From Gammaproteobacteria bacterium (GTDB taxonomy: Bacteria > Pseudomonadota > Gammaproteobacteria > Poriferisulfidales > Poriferisulfidaceae): a stretch of 46,047 nucleotides of DNA. The notes under the pieces are model-generated. The model searched no databases. It was not told the DNA's origin and saw only the letters and a program-made list of their open reading frames with translations. The stretch lies in assembly GCA_026706895.1 (NCBI GenBank), contig JAPOXW010000019.1, positions 1-46,047 of the forward strand, given 5' to 3'. This document shows positions 29,517 through 39,367 of the stretch, piece after piece; position 1 is the stretch's first letter, and every line of letters begins with the position of its first letter. The translations under genes and the position numbers were made by a program.

Positions 29517-29813
29517 ATGGAACCGATTAATTTGAGCCGAGAACTGGTGCAGAAACTGATGCGCGTCCTGAACGAGCATGACGCGCAGTGCCAGGACACC
29601 CTGATTTCCTCCCAATACCTGGCGGCCGTGCTCGGACTGCTGGTCGGCAGCATTGATCGCCCGTCCGAAGAAAAAGAAGAATTACTTAGAGAAATCAACG
29701 CGTTCAGTGGGCATGTTATGAACGATATTATAAATCAGGCCCAGCAGCGGCCCGCGCCGCCGGCCGCGGACCCTTCCAAGGCGTTCGGAATCTGGAAGCC
29801 GCCGAGCGCGTAG
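29517..29813 (+). CDS. Conserved-looking hypothetical protein, 98 aa
   Basis: I do not recognise this protein. It starts [20 protein letters not shown] and appears mostly helical. It has a central segment [16 protein letters not shown] that is hydrophobic but too short and mixed to be a sure membrane helix. A proline/alanine-rich tail ends [16 protein letters not shown] precedes the ATG at ribosome-binding distance, which supports expression. It sits 31 nt after tRNA-Arg and 12 nt before serS, so it is probably in the serS transcript. The AT-richer stretch at about 29680-29740 differs slightly from its neighbours. Confidence 0.7.
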   Translation: MEPINLSRELVQKLMRVLNEHDAQCQDTLISSQYLAAVLGLLVGSIDRPSEEKEELLREINAFSGHVMNDIINQAQQRPAPPAADPSKAFGIWKPPSA

Positions 29814-29825
29814 ACGGACGCGCAT

Positions 29826-31106
29826 ATGCTGGATCCCAAAGTCTTACGCGCTGACCCGCGCACGGTCGCGGACAATCTTGCGCGACGGGATTTCACTTTC
29901 GATGCGGCGATGTACGCCGAACTCGAGGCGGAACGCAAGGCCGCGCAGAGCGAGGCGGAATCCCTTCAGGCTCAGCGCAATACCCTGTCGAAACGCATCG
30001 GCGAAGCCCGGCAACAGGGCGAGGACGCCACTGAAATGATGGCGGAGGTGACCGGTCTGGGGGCACAACTGGAGCATCGACAGGCAGCGCTGGCGTCGAT
30101 TCGGCAGCGTCTTGACGCTTGGCTGATCGGCATGCCGAACCTGCTGGACCCGGAAGTCCCGGACGGCAAGGGCCCGCAGGACAATCTCGAATTGCGCCGC
30201 TGGGGCGACCCTGCGGAGTTCGATTTCGAGCCGCTCGATCATGTGCAGCTGGGTGAGCGCTGGGGATTGCTCGACATGCGGCAGGCCGCGGCCATGTCCG
30301 GGGCACGCTTTTCGGTGCTGCAGGGCGAACTGGCACTGCTGCACCGTGCGTTGACCCAGTTCATGCTGGATCTGCACACGCGCCAGCATGGCTACGAGGA
30401 ATGTTACGTTCCGTACCTGGTGAATGCGGCCAGCCTGGAGGGGACGGGGCAGTTGCCTAAATTCCGCGAAGACCTGTTCGCGCTGGAAGGTGAACAGCAT
30501 TTCCTGATCCCCACGGCCGAGGTGCCGTTGACGAACCTGTTGCGCGACACGATCCTGGAGATGCCGGAACTGCCCTGGAAGAAGATTGCGCATACGCCCT
30601 GCTTCCGGGCCGAGGCGGGCTCTTACGGAATGGATACCCGGGGCCTGATCCGGCAGCATCAATTCGAAAAGGTGGAATTGGTGCTGGCCGTGCATCCGGA
30701 GGAGTCGGAAGCGGCGCTGGAGGAACTGACGATCCATGCGGAAGCCGTCCTGCAGGCGCTGGAGCTGCCGTACCGGGTGGTTTCCCTGTGCGGGGGCGAT
30801 ATCGGTTTTGCCGCCGCCCGCACCTATGACCTGGAAGTCTGGTTGCCCAGCCAGAAGGCGTATCGCGAGATTTCCTCCTGCAGCAATTTCCGGGATTTCC
30901 AGGCGCGGCGGATCAAGGCACGGTTCCGGCCCGGGCAGGACAAGCCGCCGCAACCGGTGCATACTTTGAACGGTTCCGGTCTTGCCATCGGCCGCACGCT
31001 GGTGGCTGTGCTGGAGAATCATCAGAGCGAGGACGGATCGGTCCAGATCCCGGATTGCCTGGCACCTTGGATGGATGGTGTGACCCGGTTGGGTGTGGCG
31101 GGATGA
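29826..31106 (+). CDS. serS: Seryl-tRNA synthetase
   Basis: A 426-aa class II synthetase. The N-terminal long coiled-coil arm (about residues 30-100, rich in Glu, Gln, Ala and Arg) reaches the tRNA-Ser variable arm. The catalytic domain includes [38 protein letters not shown], motif 2 [20 protein letters not shown] and motif 3 near [20 protein letters not shown]. Length fits the family (430 in E. coli). The start codon follows the 98-aa gene by 12 nt. It overlaps the MOSC gene by 4 nt (ATGA). Confidence 0.97.
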   Translation: MLDPKVLRADPRTVADNLARRDFTFDAAMYAELEAERKAAQSEAESLQAQRNTLSKRIGEARQQGEDATEMMAEVTGLGAQLEHRQAALASIRQRLDAWLIGMPNLLDPEVPDGKGPQDNLELRRWGDPAEFDFEPLDHVQLGERWGLLDMRQAAAMSGARFSVLQGELALLHRALTQFMLDLHTRQHGYEECYVPYLVNAASLEGTGQLPKFREDLFALEGEQHFLIPTAEVPLTNLLRDTILEMPELPWKKIAHTPCFRAEAGSYGMDTRGLIRQHQFEKVELVLAVHPEESEAALEELTIHAEAVLQALELPYRVVSLCGGDIGFAAARTYDLEVWLPSQKAYREISSCSNFRDFQARRIKARFRPGQDKPPQPVHTLNGSGLAIGRTLVAVLENHQSEDGSVQIPDCLAPWMDGVTRLGVAG

Positions 31107-31606
31107 GCCCGGATAAGCCACGCGGGCATTTTCCCGTTTCGGGCCGAGTCGAGTGGATCGGAGTTCGCACGGGACGCGGACAGCCGGTAACGGAACTTCA
31201 GGAAGTACAGGCGATTCAGGGTCGAGGGCTGGCCGAGGATCATGCAACCCGGCGCTCGGGCGGGCGGCGCCAGGTGACACTGGTGCAGGCCGAACATCTC
31301 CCGGTGATCGAGTCGCTGTCGGAGCGCACCCCGAAACCGGATCTGCTGCGGCGCAACCTGCTGGTGTCCGGCATCAATCTCCGGGCCTTGGTCGGGCAGC
31401 GGTTTTGGGTGGGTGCGGCATTGCTCGAAGGCACCGGCGATTGTCCGCCCTGCCGTGCCATGGATGCGGCATTGGGCGTCGGCGGGAAAAACGCAATGGC
31501 CGGAATGGGTGGCGTGACGGCACGCGTTCTGGAAGGCGGCCTGATCCGGGTTGGAGATTCGATCGGCCCGTATAATTTGCCCGCCGACCAGCCACGCCTG
31601 ATCTGA
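31103..31606 (+). CDS. MOSC-domain protein
   Basis: A 167-aa protein of the MOSC superfamily, the domain found at the C-terminus of Moco sulfurase and in small stand-alone proteins such as YiiM. Visible features are [41 protein letters not shown], and the conserved Cys region [16 protein letters not shown], with [19 protein letters not shown] at the end. It may handle sulfur or metal-sulfur transfer in Moco metabolism. That is a family inference; there are moaA and moaB elsewhere in the window. It is translationally coupled to serS. Confidence 0.87.
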   Translation: MSPDKPRGHFPVSGRVEWIGVRTGRGQPVTELQEVQAIQGRGLAEDHATRRSGGRRQVTLVQAEHLPVIESLSERTPKPDLLRRNLLVSGINLRALVGQRFWVGAALLEGTGDCPPCRAMDAALGVGGKNAMAGMGGVTARVLEGGLIRVGDSIGPYNLPADQPRLI

Positions 31607-31608
31607 CC

Positions 31609-31935
31609 ATGCCAATCTACGAGTACCGTTGCGAAGCCTGCGGGTATGACCTGGAGGTGCTGCAGAAGATCGACGACGCTCCCTTGACCCAGTGCCCGCA
31701 ATGCGGCGAGGAGCGTTTGCGCAAGCAATTGACGGCGGCCGGGTTCCGCCTCAAGGGCGGCGGCTGGTACGAGACCGACTTCAAGGGGAAGAAACCGAGC
31801 AAGGATACGAACGGAGAGCCGGCCGCGGCCAAGAAGAAGGAAGCGAAACCCGGCAAGGACAAGGCCGCCTCGGGCAAGTCCGAGGCGAAGTCGTCCGCCG
31901 GGAAGGCCTCACAGGCCGGGGCCGCCAATGGCTGA
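31609..31935 (+). CDS. FmdB-family zinc-ribbon protein
   Basis: A 108-aa protein. The first 45 residues form a zinc ribbon with two Cys-x2-Cys pairs (YRCEACGYD and [10 protein letters not shown]), starting with the family's [17 protein letters not shown] follows. The rest is a long Lys/Ala/Glu-rich, probably disordered tail. The family is often called a putative regulatory protein. FmdB genes are commonly found just before aspS, as here; its last codons overlap aspS by 8 nt. The DUF502 membrane gene often found between the two is absent. Confidence 0.9.
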   Translation: MPIYEYRCEACGYDLEVLQKIDDAPLTQCPQCGEERLRKQLTAAGFRLKGGGWYETDFKGKKPSKDTNGEPAAAKKKEAKPGKDKAASGKSEAKSSAGKASQAGAANG

Positions 31936-33706
31936 GGGACGCTGTTACTGCGGGGAGGTCCGGACCGACCAGATCGGGCAGGCGGTTCATCTGTTCGGCT
32001 GGGTCAACCGGCGCCGCGATCATGGCGGGATCATCTTCATCGACCTGCGCGACCATAGCGGGCTCGTGCAAGTCGTGGTGAACCCCGAGCAGGCCGAATT
32101 GTTCGCGCTGGCCGAGCAGATACGCACTGAGTTCGTGCTGGCGGCCACGGGGCTGGTTCGGGCCCGTCCCGAAGGCACGGTCAATCCGACGCTGTCGACC
32201 GGCGAAGTGGAAGTGGTCTGCGAAGAACTGGAGATCCTGAATCCGGCCGATACTCCGCCGTACCAGATCGACGACGAACAGGTGCACGAAGATCATCGCC
32301 TGCGCTACCGCTACATGGAGTTGCGCCGGCCCGTGATGCAGGAGCGCCTGCGCACCCGCGCCCGGCTGGCGGCCACGGTGCGGCGTTACCTGGACGGACG
32401 GGGGTTTCTGGAAGTCGAGACGCCGATGCTGACCCGTGCGACCCCGGAAGGCGCCCGCGAGTACCTGGTGCCGAGCCGGACCCACACCGGTGCGTGCTTT
32501 GCACTTCCACAGTCCCCGCAGCTGTTCAAGCAGGTGCTGATGATGGGCGGGGTGGACCGTTACTATCAGATCGTGCGCTGCTTCCGCGACGAGGATCCCC
32601 GTCAGGACCGCCAGCCGGAATTCACCCAGATCGACATCGAGACTTCGTTTCTCGAAGAGGAACACATCCTGGAACTGATGGAGGGCCTGGCGTGCGCCAT
32701 GTTTGATGCCGTGGGGATTTCCCTGCCGGATCCGTTTCCGCAATTGGCCTATGCCGAGGCCATGAGCCGGTTCGGGACCGACCGACCGGATTTGCGGATT
32801 TCCGGCATGGAACTCGTAGACGTGGCGGATCTCTTGACGGAGGTGGAGTTCAAGGTCTTTCGGGAACCTGCCAACCGAGAGGGCGCCCGGGTCGCGGCGA
32901 TGCGCATTCCGGGGGCGGCAGGCATGAGCCTCGGACAGATCGATGCCTACACCGAAGCAATCAAGCCGTACGGCGCGAAAGGGCTGGCGTACATCAAGTG
33001 CAACCAGGTCGGGCAGGGGCGCGACGGCCTGCAGGCGGGATTCCTGAAGTTCCTGCATGACGAGGCGGTGGCCGGCATTCTGGAACGCACGGAGGCGCAG
33101 GACGGGGACCTGATCGTGTTCGGCGCGGATCGTGCCGACATTGTCAATGCCGCGCTGTCCTTCCTGCGCGAACGCCTGGCGGAGGATTTGAGCCTACGGG
33201 AAGAGGGTTGGCAGCCGCTCTGGGTAGTCGACTTCCCGTTGCTCAAACGGGATCCCCAGACACGGCACTGGCTGGCGATGCATCACCCGTTCACGGCACC
33301 GGCGGTCGAGGATGTCGCGCAGTTGGAAACTGATCCTGGTGCAGTGCGGGCGCGGGCCTATGACATGGTGATCAACGGGGTGGAAGTCGGCGGGGGATCG
33401 GTTCGCATCCATCGCCCGGAGATCCAAGAAGCGGTCTTCGCGCTGCTTGGCATCGGCGCCGAGGAGGCGCGTGCAAAATTCGGATTCCTGCTGGATGCGT
33501 TGCGCTACGGCTGCCCGCCGCACGGCGGCATCGCATTCGGCTTCGATCGCCTGGTCATGCTTTTGACCGGCACCGAAGCGATCCGGGACGTGATTGCATT
33601 TCCCAAGACCCAGACGGCCAATTGCCTGTTGACGGGGGCGCCCGAGATGGTGGAGATGGACCAGTTGCGCGAGCTGGGGCTCAGCCGGATCAAAACCCGT
33701 TCATGA
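31928..33706 (+). CDS. aspS: Aspartyl-tRNA synthetase, probably non-discriminating
   Basis: A 592-aa bacterial-type AspRS. An N-terminal OB-fold ([20 protein letters not shown]) is followed by class II motifs ([18 protein letters not shown] as motif 2, [10 protein letters not shown] as motif 3) with a GAD insertion between. His32 stands where E. coli has Leu, and Gly83 where E. coli has Lys. This His/Gly combination is known from non-discriminating AspRS, which also charges tRNA-Asn and relies on the GatCAB amidotransferase. The inference is that this organism makes Asn-tRNA indirectly; no asnS or gatCAB is in the window. nudB overlaps the stop. Confidence 0.96.
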   Translation: MAEGRCYCGEVRTDQIGQAVHLFGWVNRRRDHGGIIFIDLRDHSGLVQVVVNPEQAELFALAEQIRTEFVLAATGLVRARPEGTVNPTLSTGEVEVVCEELEILNPADTPPYQIDDEQVHEDHRLRYRYMELRRPVMQERLRTRARLAATVRRYLDGRGFLEVETPMLTRATPEGAREYLVPSRTHTGACFALPQSPQLFKQVLMMGGVDRYYQIVRCFRDEDPRQDRQPEFTQIDIETSFLEEEHILELMEGLACAMFDAVGISLPDPFPQLAYAEAMSRFGTDRPDLRISGMELVDVADLLTEVEFKVFREPANREGARVAAMRIPGAAGMSLGQIDAYTEAIKPYGAKGLAYIKCNQVGQGRDGLQAGFLKFLHDEAVAGILERTEAQDGDLIVFGADRADIVNAALSFLRERLAEDLSLREEGWQPLWVVDFPLLKRDPQTRHWLAMHHPFTAPAVEDVAQLETDPGAVRARAYDMVINGVEVGGGSVRIHRPEIQEAVFALLGIGAEEARAKFGFLLDALRYGCPPHGGIAFGFDRLVMLLTGTEAIRDVIAFPKTQTANCLLTGAPEMVEMDQLRELGLSRIKTRS

Positions 33707-34167
33707 TCGCGGAGACGCCTTCCTGCAAGCGACCGGAGTCGGTGCTGGTGGTGGTCTACAGCGCAGACTCCCAAGTGCTGATGCTGAGGCGGCACGAACC
33801 CCCGACGTTCTGGCAGTCGGTGACCGGCAGCCTGGAGTGGGGCGAACAGCCGGAGCAGGCGGCGCGGCGGGAGCTGGTCGAGGAGACGGGCCTGGATGCG
33901 ACGGCGCTGGAAGACTGCCGCGACAGCCACCTGTTCGAAATCTACGCGATCTGGCGGCACCGTTACGCCGAGGGGGTCACGGAAAACCGCGAGCATGTTT
34001 TTCGCCTGGCTGTTCCCGAAGCATGTCCGGTGACTTTGGACGCCCTGGAGCACTCGGAATACGAATGGCTGTCCCGGGTGGAGGCGGCGCAGCGCGCGTC
34101 TTCCTACACGAACCGGCAAGCAATCCTGGACTGGGTTCCGGTCGGATCGCCTCCGGGTTTATCATAG
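33703..34167 (+). CDS. nudB: Dihydroneopterin triphosphate diphosphatase (Nudix)
   Basis: A 154-aa Nudix hydrolase removing pyrophosphate from dihydroneopterin triphosphate, an early folate step. The Nudix box runs from GSLEWGEQ to RELVEETGL (about residues 43-65), with the catalytic REx2EE pattern. [13 protein letters not shown] just before it is typical of NudB. The start ATG overlaps the aspS stop by 4 nt, and this aspS-nudB-yebC order is standard. Since H4MPT and folate share pterin chemistry, it is also relevant to the C1-cofactor genes, though it is not specific to them. Confidence 0.92.
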   Translation: MIAETPSCKRPESVLVVVYSADSQVLMLRRHEPPTFWQSVTGSLEWGEQPEQAARRELVEETGLDATALEDCRDSHLFEIYAIWRHRYAEGVTENREHVFRLAVPEACPVTLDALEHSEYEWLSRVEAAQRASSYTNRQAILDWVPVGSPPGLS

Positions 34168-34195
34168 GCGGAGGTTGTGACGGGGCGCATCGATC

Positions 34196-34936
34196 ATGGC
34201 AGGCCACAGCAAGTGGGCCAACATCCAGCACCGCAAGAAGCGGCAGGACGACAAGCGCGGGAAACTGTTCTCCAAGTTGATTCGGGAGGTGATGGTGGCG
34301 GCGAAGATCGGCGGGCCGGATCCCGCCGACAATTCCCGGTTGCGCCTGGCGGTGGACAAGGCGATGTCGGCGAACATGCCGAAGGACACGGTGGAGCGCG
34401 CGATCAAGCGCGGCTGCGGCGATGCGGACAGCGCCGCGTACGAGGAAATCCGGTACGAAGGCTACGGCCCGGGCGGGGTGGCGGTGCTGATCGACTGCCT
34501 CACCGACAACCGGAACCGCACGGTCTCCGAGGTCCGGCACGCGCTGGGCAAGCACGGCGGCAGCCTGGGCAACAGCGGTTCGGTGACCTACCTGTTCTCG
34601 GCGGTGGGGGTGTTGAGTTACGCGCCCGGCACGGATGCGGACAACCTGATGGACCAGGCCGTGGAGGCCGGCGCCGATGACTTGGCCGTGCTGGGCGACG
34701 AGTCGGTGGAAGTGCTGACGCAGCCCCAGGACTTCGTGACGGTCCGGCAGGGCCTGACCGAGGCGGGCCAGGCGCCGGACCATGCCGAGGTGACGATGCG
34801 GGCGCAGACCCTGGTCGAGCTGGAGGGCGACGAGGCGCTGAAACTAATGAAACTGGTGGACGGGCTGGAGGAATTGGATGACGTGCAGAATGTCTACACC
34901 AACGCGAGCATTCCAGATGCCCTGTATGCGGACTGA
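34196..34936 (+). CDS. yebC: YebC/PmpR-family regulatory protein
   Basis: A 246-aa protein of the YebC/TACO1 family. It starts with the family signature MAGHSKWANIQHRKKRQD and contains AMSANMPKDTVERAIKRG, YEGYGPGGVAVLIDCLTDN and VRHALGKHGGSLGNSGSVTY. Members have been described as transcriptional regulators, and more recently as ribosome-associated factors that relieve stalling. Both roles come from the family. It stands immediately before ruvC (3 nt), as in most bacteria. Confidence 0.96.
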   Translation: MAGHSKWANIQHRKKRQDDKRGKLFSKLIREVMVAAKIGGPDPADNSRLRLAVDKAMSANMPKDTVERAIKRGCGDADSAAYEEIRYEGYGPGGVAVLIDCLTDNRNRTVSEVRHALGKHGGSLGNSGSVTYLFSAVGVLSYAPGTDADNLMDQAVEAGADDLAVLGDESVEVLTQPQDFVTVRQGLTEAGQAPDHAEVTMRAQTLVELEGDEALKLMKLVDGLEELDDVQNVYTNASIPDALYAD

Positions 34937-34939
34937 ACC

Positions 34940-35431
34940 ATGATCCGGGTAATCGGCGTGGACCCCGGCCTGCGGCGCACCGGCTACGGCGTGATCGAGA
35001 CCGACGGGTACCGCCACCGCTACCGGGACAGCGGACAGATCTGCCCCGGGCAGGGCCCGATCCCGCAACGATTGGGAAAGTTGTTTCAGGAACTGGACGA
35101 AGTGCTTGAGGTTCATGCGCCGGACTGCGCGGCGGTCGAGTCCTCGTTCGTCGCCGCCAATGCGGGCACGGCACTCAAGCTCGGCCAGGCGCGCGGGGCG
35201 TTGATCAGTGCCTGCGTGGTGCGCCGGGTCGAGGTGTTCGAATATTCTCCGCGCAGCATGAAACAGGCGATCACCGGGCGGGGCGGGGCCACCAAGGAAC
35301 AGGTTCGGTTCATGGTGCAGCGCCTGCTGGGGTTGGCCGAATCGCCGCAGGCGGATGAAGCGGATGCATTGGGGTTGGCCCTGTGCCACGCGCACAGCCG
35401 GCTGCTGACCCCGGAGGGACTCGCGACATGA
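34940..35431 (+). CDS. ruvC: Crossover-junction endodeoxyribonuclease RuvC
   Basis: A 163-aa Holliday-junction resolvase with an RNase H-like fold. The first catalytic Asp is in [14 protein letters not shown] and a Glu in [20 protein letters not shown]. The final Asp pair is in [15 protein letters not shown]. The DNA-binding loop [20 protein letters not shown] is also normal. The stop overlaps the ruvA start by 4 nt, so RuvC, RuvA and RuvB are produced together. Confidence 0.96.
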   Translation: MIRVIGVDPGLRRTGYGVIETDGYRHRYRDSGQICPGQGPIPQRLGKLFQELDEVLEVHAPDCAAVESSFVAANAGTALKLGQARGALISACVVRRVEVFEYSPRSMKQAITGRGGATKEQVRFMVQRLLGLAESPQADEADALGLALCHAHSRLLTPEGLAT

Positions 35432-36003
35432 TCGCGTATCTGCGCGGGCCCGTCACCTATCGCCAGCCTCCGGAGCTGATCGTGGAGGCAGGTGGCGTCG
35501 GCTACCGGGTGCTGGCGTCGATGGCCACGTTCGATGGCCTGCCGCAGGACGATTCGGAAGTGGTGCTTCCGACCCTGCTGGTCGTGCGCGAGAACGCGCA
35601 CACCCTGTTCGGCTTTGCCGACGAAGCGGAACGTCAGCGGTTCAGCCAGCTGATGCGGATCTCCGGGATCGGCGCCAAGACCGCGCTGGCGGTCCTGTCG
35701 GCCCTGCCGGGTGCGACGCTGCGCCAGCACGTGGAGGCCGGGAACCTGGACGGGTTGACCCAGGTGCCGGGAATCGGCGAGAAGACCGCCCAGCGGTTGC
35801 TGGTCGAGTTGCAGCACATGGTGCTGAAGGCGGAAGACACCGAGATCGCCGGAGCGGCCACGCCGCAATACGAAGCACAGCAGGGACTGGTTCGCCTGGG
35901 CTGGAAGCCGGCCGAGGCACGGCGCATGATCGGGGCGATCGAGACGCAGGGGCTGGGGGCCGAGGACATCATCCGCGAGGCCTTGCGCGGGAGCGTGCGA
36001 TGA
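35428..36003 (+). CDS. ruvA: Holliday-junction DNA helicase subunit RuvA
   Basis: A 191-aa junction-binding protein. The N-terminal OB-fold starts [19 protein letters not shown]. Two helix-hairpin-helix motifs follow ([16 protein letters not shown] and [16 protein letters not shown]). The C-terminal domain that contacts RuvB is [18 protein letters not shown]. The start at 35428 is preferred over an earlier in-frame start inside ruvC because MIAYLRG is the usual N-terminus. It overlaps ruvC and ruvB by 4 nt each. Confidence 0.96.
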   Translation: MIAYLRGPVTYRQPPELIVEAGGVGYRVLASMATFDGLPQDDSEVVLPTLLVVRENAHTLFGFADEAERQRFSQLMRISGIGAKTALAVLSALPGATLRQHVEAGNLDGLTQVPGIGEKTAQRLLVELQHMVLKAEDTEIAGAATPQYEAQQGLVRLGWKPAEARRMIGAIETQGLGAEDIIREALRGSVR

Positions 36004-37037
36004 GCGAAGAGACGCTGTTGCAGCGTGGCGCGGTGCCGGGCGAGGCATCGCTGGAGAACAGCATCCGTCCGCGCAGGCTGGAGGACTTCGTCGGCCAGGC
36101 GGAGTTGCGCGAGCAGTTCGAGGTCTTCATCGAGGCGGCACGGCGTCGGGAGCGGCCGCTCGACCATGTGCTGGTGTTCGGTCCGCCGGGGCTCGGCAAG
36201 ACGACCCTGTCGCACATCGTCGCCAACGAGATGGGCGGGCAGCTGCGCCAGTCGGCCGGGCCGGTGCTGGAGCGCGGCGGGGATCTGGCGGCGATCCTGA
36301 CCAGCCTGCAGGAAGGCGACGTGCTGTTCATCGACGAGATCCACCGCCTGCAGCCGGCCGTGGAGGAGATTCTGTACCCGGCGCTGGAGGATTGCCGGAT
36401 CGACCTGATGATCGGCGAAGGCGCGGCGGCGCGCTCGATCCAGCTCGACCTGCCGTCGTTCACGCTGGTTGGCGCGACCACCCGGGCCGGGCTGCTGACG
36501 CCGCCGCTGATGTCGCGCTTCGGCATCGTCGGCCGGCTTGATTTCTACTCCGCGGAGGAACTGGCCCGCATTGCCCGCCGCTCGGCGGACATCCTCGACA
36601 TTCCGATCGATGACGACGGCGCGTTGGAGATCGGCCGTCGCTCGCGCGGCACGCCGCGTATCGCGAACCGCCTGCTGCGGCGGGTGCAAGACTACGCAGA
36701 GGTCCGGGCGGACGGGAATGTGACCGCTCCGGTGGCGGCGGCGGCGCTGGAGTTCATGCGCGTCGACCGTTGCGGCATCGACCGGCTGGATCGCGAATAC
36801 CTGCGCATCATCATCGAGAAGTTCGACGGCGGGCCGGTCGGCATCGACAGCCTGTCGGTGGCGGTCAACGAAGAGCGCGGGACGCTGGAGGACATGGTTG
36901 AGCCCTACCTGATCCAGTTGGGATTCCTGATGCGGACCCCCCGGGGCCGGGTCGCCACGCCGCGGGCGCGCGAGCATTTGGGGCTTGAGCCGCTGTCGGG
37001 GGCGGACGAGCTGCCGTTGACGCAGCCGGAGGACTGA
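36000..37037 (+). CDS. ruvB: Holliday-junction DNA helicase subunit RuvB
   Basis: A 345-aa AAA+ motor that drives branch migration. The Walker A motif is [18 protein letters not shown] and Walker B is [29 protein letters not shown] contains sensor and arginine-finger positions. The C-terminal winged-helix domain ends [15 protein letters not shown]. It overlaps ruvA by 4 nt, and its stop shares a base with the ybgC start. Confidence 0.97.
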   Translation: MSEETLLQRGAVPGEASLENSIRPRRLEDFVGQAELREQFEVFIEAARRRERPLDHVLVFGPPGLGKTTLSHIVANEMGGQLRQSAGPVLERGGDLAAILTSLQEGDVLFIDEIHRLQPAVEEILYPALEDCRIDLMIGEGAAARSIQLDLPSFTLVGATTRAGLLTPPLMSRFGIVGRLDFYSAEELARIARRSADILDIPIDDDGALEIGRRSRGTPRIANRLLRRVQDYAEVRADGNVTAPVAAAALEFMRVDRCGIDRLDREYLRIIIEKFDGGPVGIDSLSVAVNEERGTLEDMVEPYLIQLGFLMRTPRGRVATPRAREHLGLEPLSGADELPLTQPED

Positions 37038-37438
37038 TGGGGGAGGATTTTCCGGTGCGGGTGTATTACGAGGATACCGATGCGGGCGGCGTGCTCTACC
37101 ATGCGGCGGTCATCCGCTACATGGACCGCGGACGGACCGAATGGCTCCGGAATCGCGGGTATACTTTGGCCGCGCTGGAACGGGAGTACCAGCGCGTGTT
37201 CGCGGTGCACAGCCTGTCCGCGCGTTACCTGCTGCCGGGCCGATTGGATGACGAACTGACGGTCCGCACCCGGTTGTCCGGGCGGGCCCGACTCTCGCTG
37301 GATTTCAGTCAGGCACTGTGGCGGGAGGACGAGTGCCTGGCCGAGGCGACTATCAAGGTAGCGTGCCTGAGCACGGACACCTGGTCGCCCGCACCGTTGC
37401 CTCCCGACCTTTACGAAAAGTGTGAATGTAATGGTTGA
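37037..37438 (+). CDS. ybgC: Tol-Pal-associated acyl-CoA thioesterase
   Basis: A 133-aa hot-dog-fold thioesterase. It has the family's VYYEDTDAGGVLYHAAVIRY opening, which contains the catalytic Asp (TDAGG). RTEWLRNRGY follows, and then the beta-sheet core. It acts on short- or medium-chain acyl-CoA or acyl carrier protein, and may link lipid metabolism to the Tol system. Its place as first gene of the tol cluster is conserved. It overlaps tolQ by 8 nt. Confidence 0.94.
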   Translation: MGEDFPVRVYYEDTDAGGVLYHAAVIRYMDRGRTEWLRNRGYTLAALEREYQRVFAVHSLSARYLLPGRLDDELTVRTRLSGRARLSLDFSQALWREDECLAEATIKVACLSTDTWSPAPLPPDLYEKCECNG

Positions 37439-38117
37439 ATTTTCGATTCTGGAGATGTTGGGTCAGGCGTCCTTGCCCGTGCAGGGGGTCATGTTGATCC
37501 TGGTGCTGGCTTCGTTCGTCTCCTGGGTCATCATCTTCAACAAGTCGCAGATCCTGCGCCGGCAGCATCAGGAGGCAATCAAGTTCGAGGACAAGTTCTG
37601 GCAGGGCATCGAGCTGGTGCAGTTCTACGACCAGATGCGGCAGCGGCAGTCGCGTCCGCCACTCGGGGACGTGTTCTGCGCCGGTTTCCGGGAATACGTG
37701 CAGTTGGCCCGGAACAAGCAGCTGTCGCCGGACACGATCAGCCATACGGCGGTACGCAGCATGCGGGTGGTGCTGGCCCGGGAAGCGGAACACCTGGAAA
37801 TGCACCTGCCGGTGCTGGCGACGATTGGTTCGACCAGCCCGTACATCGGGTTGTTTGGGACGGTCTGGGGCATCATCAATGCCTTCCATTCGCTGGACCC
37901 GACCCGGGGCGCCTCCATGCTGACCATGATCGCGCCTGGAATTTCCGAGGCGCTGGTGGCGACCGCCTTGGGCCTGTTTGCCGCCATCCCGGCGGTCATC
38001 GCCTACAACCGGTTCACGGACCGGGTCGACAAGCTGCTGACGCAGTACAGCAACTTCATCGAAGAGTTCACCACGCTCCTGCAGCGCGAGGCTCTGGCCA
38101 ACCAGGAGAAACCGTGA
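37431..38117 (+). CDS. tolQ: Tol-Pal system proton channel subunit TolQ
   Basis: A 228-aa inner-membrane protein of the ExbB/TolQ family. The first membrane helix is GVMLILVLASFVSWVIIF. The two later ones are in LATIGSTSPYIGLFGTVWG and ISEALVATALGLFAAIPAVI. With TolR it forms the proton-driven motor that powers TolA at the division septum. The ATG at 37431 is chosen. A GTG at 37422 is in frame but would add only three residues and overlaps ybgC further. No clear ribosome-binding site is seen, so coupling to ybgC is likely. Confidence 0.96.
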   Translation: MVEFSILEMLGQASLPVQGVMLILVLASFVSWVIIFNKSQILRRQHQEAIKFEDKFWQGIELVQFYDQMRQRQSRPPLGDVFCAGFREYVQLARNKQLSPDTISHTAVRSMRVVLAREAEHLEMHLPVLATIGSTSPYIGLFGTVWGIINAFHSLDPTRGASMLTMIAPGISEALVATALGLFAAIPAVIAYNRFTDRVDKLLTQYSNFIEEFTTLLQREALANQEKP

Positions 38118-38548
38118 ATCCGTTGAGGACTTCCCGCCGGCACATGTCGGAAATCAACATCGTGCCGTACGTGGACGTCATGCTGGTGCTCCTCCTGATC
38201 TTCATGATCGCGACACCGCTGATGCAGCAGGGCCTGTTGATCGAATTGCCGGAAGCGCCGTCGGAGCCGATCGACCCGGAACCCTATCGCGAGCCGCTGA
38301 TACTGGAGATCAACCAGCGCGGAGAATTGCGACTGATTCGCGAGGGGGTGTTCGTCTACGACGTGGAAGAGGCGGACCTGCCGGGTCTGGTCGAAGGAAT
38401 GATGCAGGAGGGCGGGGACGACACGCTGTACGTCCGGGCCGATGCCCGGCTTTCGTACGGCACGGTGGCGGCGACCATCGCCCGGCTTGATCAGGCGGGA
38501 GTCCCGGCCCTGAGTCTGCTCACGCAGCCGCCGCCGGAGACCCTATGA
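38114..38548 (+). CDS. tolR: Tol-Pal system protein TolR
   Basis: A 144-aa protein with one N-terminal membrane helix carrying the essential proton-path Asp (INIVPYVDVMLVLLLIFM, Asp21). A periplasmic ExbD/TolR domain follows, with VYVRADARLSYGTVAATIAR in slightly altered form. The start is a GTG overlapping the tolQ stop. It works with TolQ, and the periplasmic part may bind peptidoglycan. Confidence 0.95.
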   Translation: MNPLRTSRRHMSEINIVPYVDVMLVLLLIFMIATPLMQQGLLIELPEAPSEPIDPEPYREPLILEINQRGELRLIREGVFVYDVEEADLPGLVEGMMQEGGDDTLYVRADARLSYGTVAATIARLDQAGVPALSLLTQPPPETL

Positions 38549-39366
38549 GCCGGCCGGCGCGAGGAACCCGTCTCAGCCGGATCAGTCCTCTCTCCTGGAT
38601 CGGGGCCATTGCCGTTCATGCGGCGATTGTCGGACTGCTGCTGCAATTCGGCACCGAACCGGCCCAGTCCAGCGTTCCACCCCGACCGGATGTCGAGGCG
38701 GTGCGCGTTCAGGCGGCGGACGAGGCATGGCTGGAGCAAAGGCGCGAGGCGCACCGTCAGGCACTGCGCGAAGAAGAACTCCGTAAACAGCGGGAGCGCG
38801 AAGCGCAGCGCAAGGAGGCCGAGCGCAAGGAGGCGGAGAAACGCGAACGCGAAGAAGAGGCGCGCCGGAAGGCCGAAGAAAAGAAGGCGAAAGCGCGGAC
38901 CGAAGCGAAACGCAAGGCGAAAGAAGAAGCCGAGCGGAAGCTCGCGGAGAAGCGCAAGCGTGAGGAAGCGGCACGCCGGAAGGCCGAAGAGGGGGCGCGC
39001 AAGCTGAAGGAAGCCGAGCAACGGGCGGAGGCGCGCCGGCAGGAACAGGCGCAGCGGCGGCAGCGGGAAGCCGCCCGGCGGGCCCGGCAGGCCGATATCT
39101 GGCGCATTGCGATCAAGAAAAGAATCGAACGAGTCTGGTTGCGCCCCCCGGCGGCTGGAAACATCTCGCCTTGCGAGGTGGTGGTGGAACAGGATGAAAA
39201 GGGCGTGGTGCTGTTCGCCAAGGTGCGCGGCTGCCAGGCTTCGCAGGCCTGGCAGGATTCCCTGCGCAATGCCGTGCTGAAGGCCAGCCCGTTGCCGCGG
39301 CCTCCGGTCGCGGAACTGTTCGATCGTCACCTGGTGATCACCTTCCGTCCGAAAACACCCCGTTGA
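38545..39366 (+). CDS. tolA: Tol-Pal system protein TolA
   Basis: A 273-aa protein spanning the periplasm. The N-terminal membrane anchor is SWIGAIAVHAAIVGLLLQFG (about 17-36). A very long charged helix from about residue 60 to 185 is almost entirely Arg, Lys, Glu and Ala, with repeated RKAEE/KEAE blocks. The globular C-terminal domain spans about 188-273. This domain has a pair of cysteines (SPCEVVV and VRGCQAS) that match the disulfide of other TolA domains. It is shorter than E. coli TolA (421 aa), mainly in the helical part. Confidence 0.93.
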   Translation: MSRPARGTRLSRISPLSWIGAIAVHAAIVGLLLQFGTEPAQSSVPPRPDVEAVRVQAADEAWLEQRREAHRQALREEELRKQREREAQRKEAERKEAEKREREEEARRKAEEKKAKARTEAKRKAKEEAERKLAEKRKREEAARRKAEEGARKLKEAEQRAEARRQEQAQRRQREAARRARQADIWRIAIKKRIERVWLRPPAAGNISPCEVVVEQDEKGVVLFAKVRGCQASQAWQDSLRNAVLKASPLPRPPVAELFDRHLVITFRPKTPR

Positions 39367-39367
39367 C

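Noticed and set aside
37422-37430. GTG start for tolQ at 37422
   Set aside because: It would add only three residues and has no better ribosome-binding site; the ATG at 37431 gives the more usual N-terminus.
38750-39100. Repeated AAG/GAG/CGC-rich DNA as a satellite repeat
   Set aside because: It encodes the charged helical domain of TolA, where such repetition is expected.
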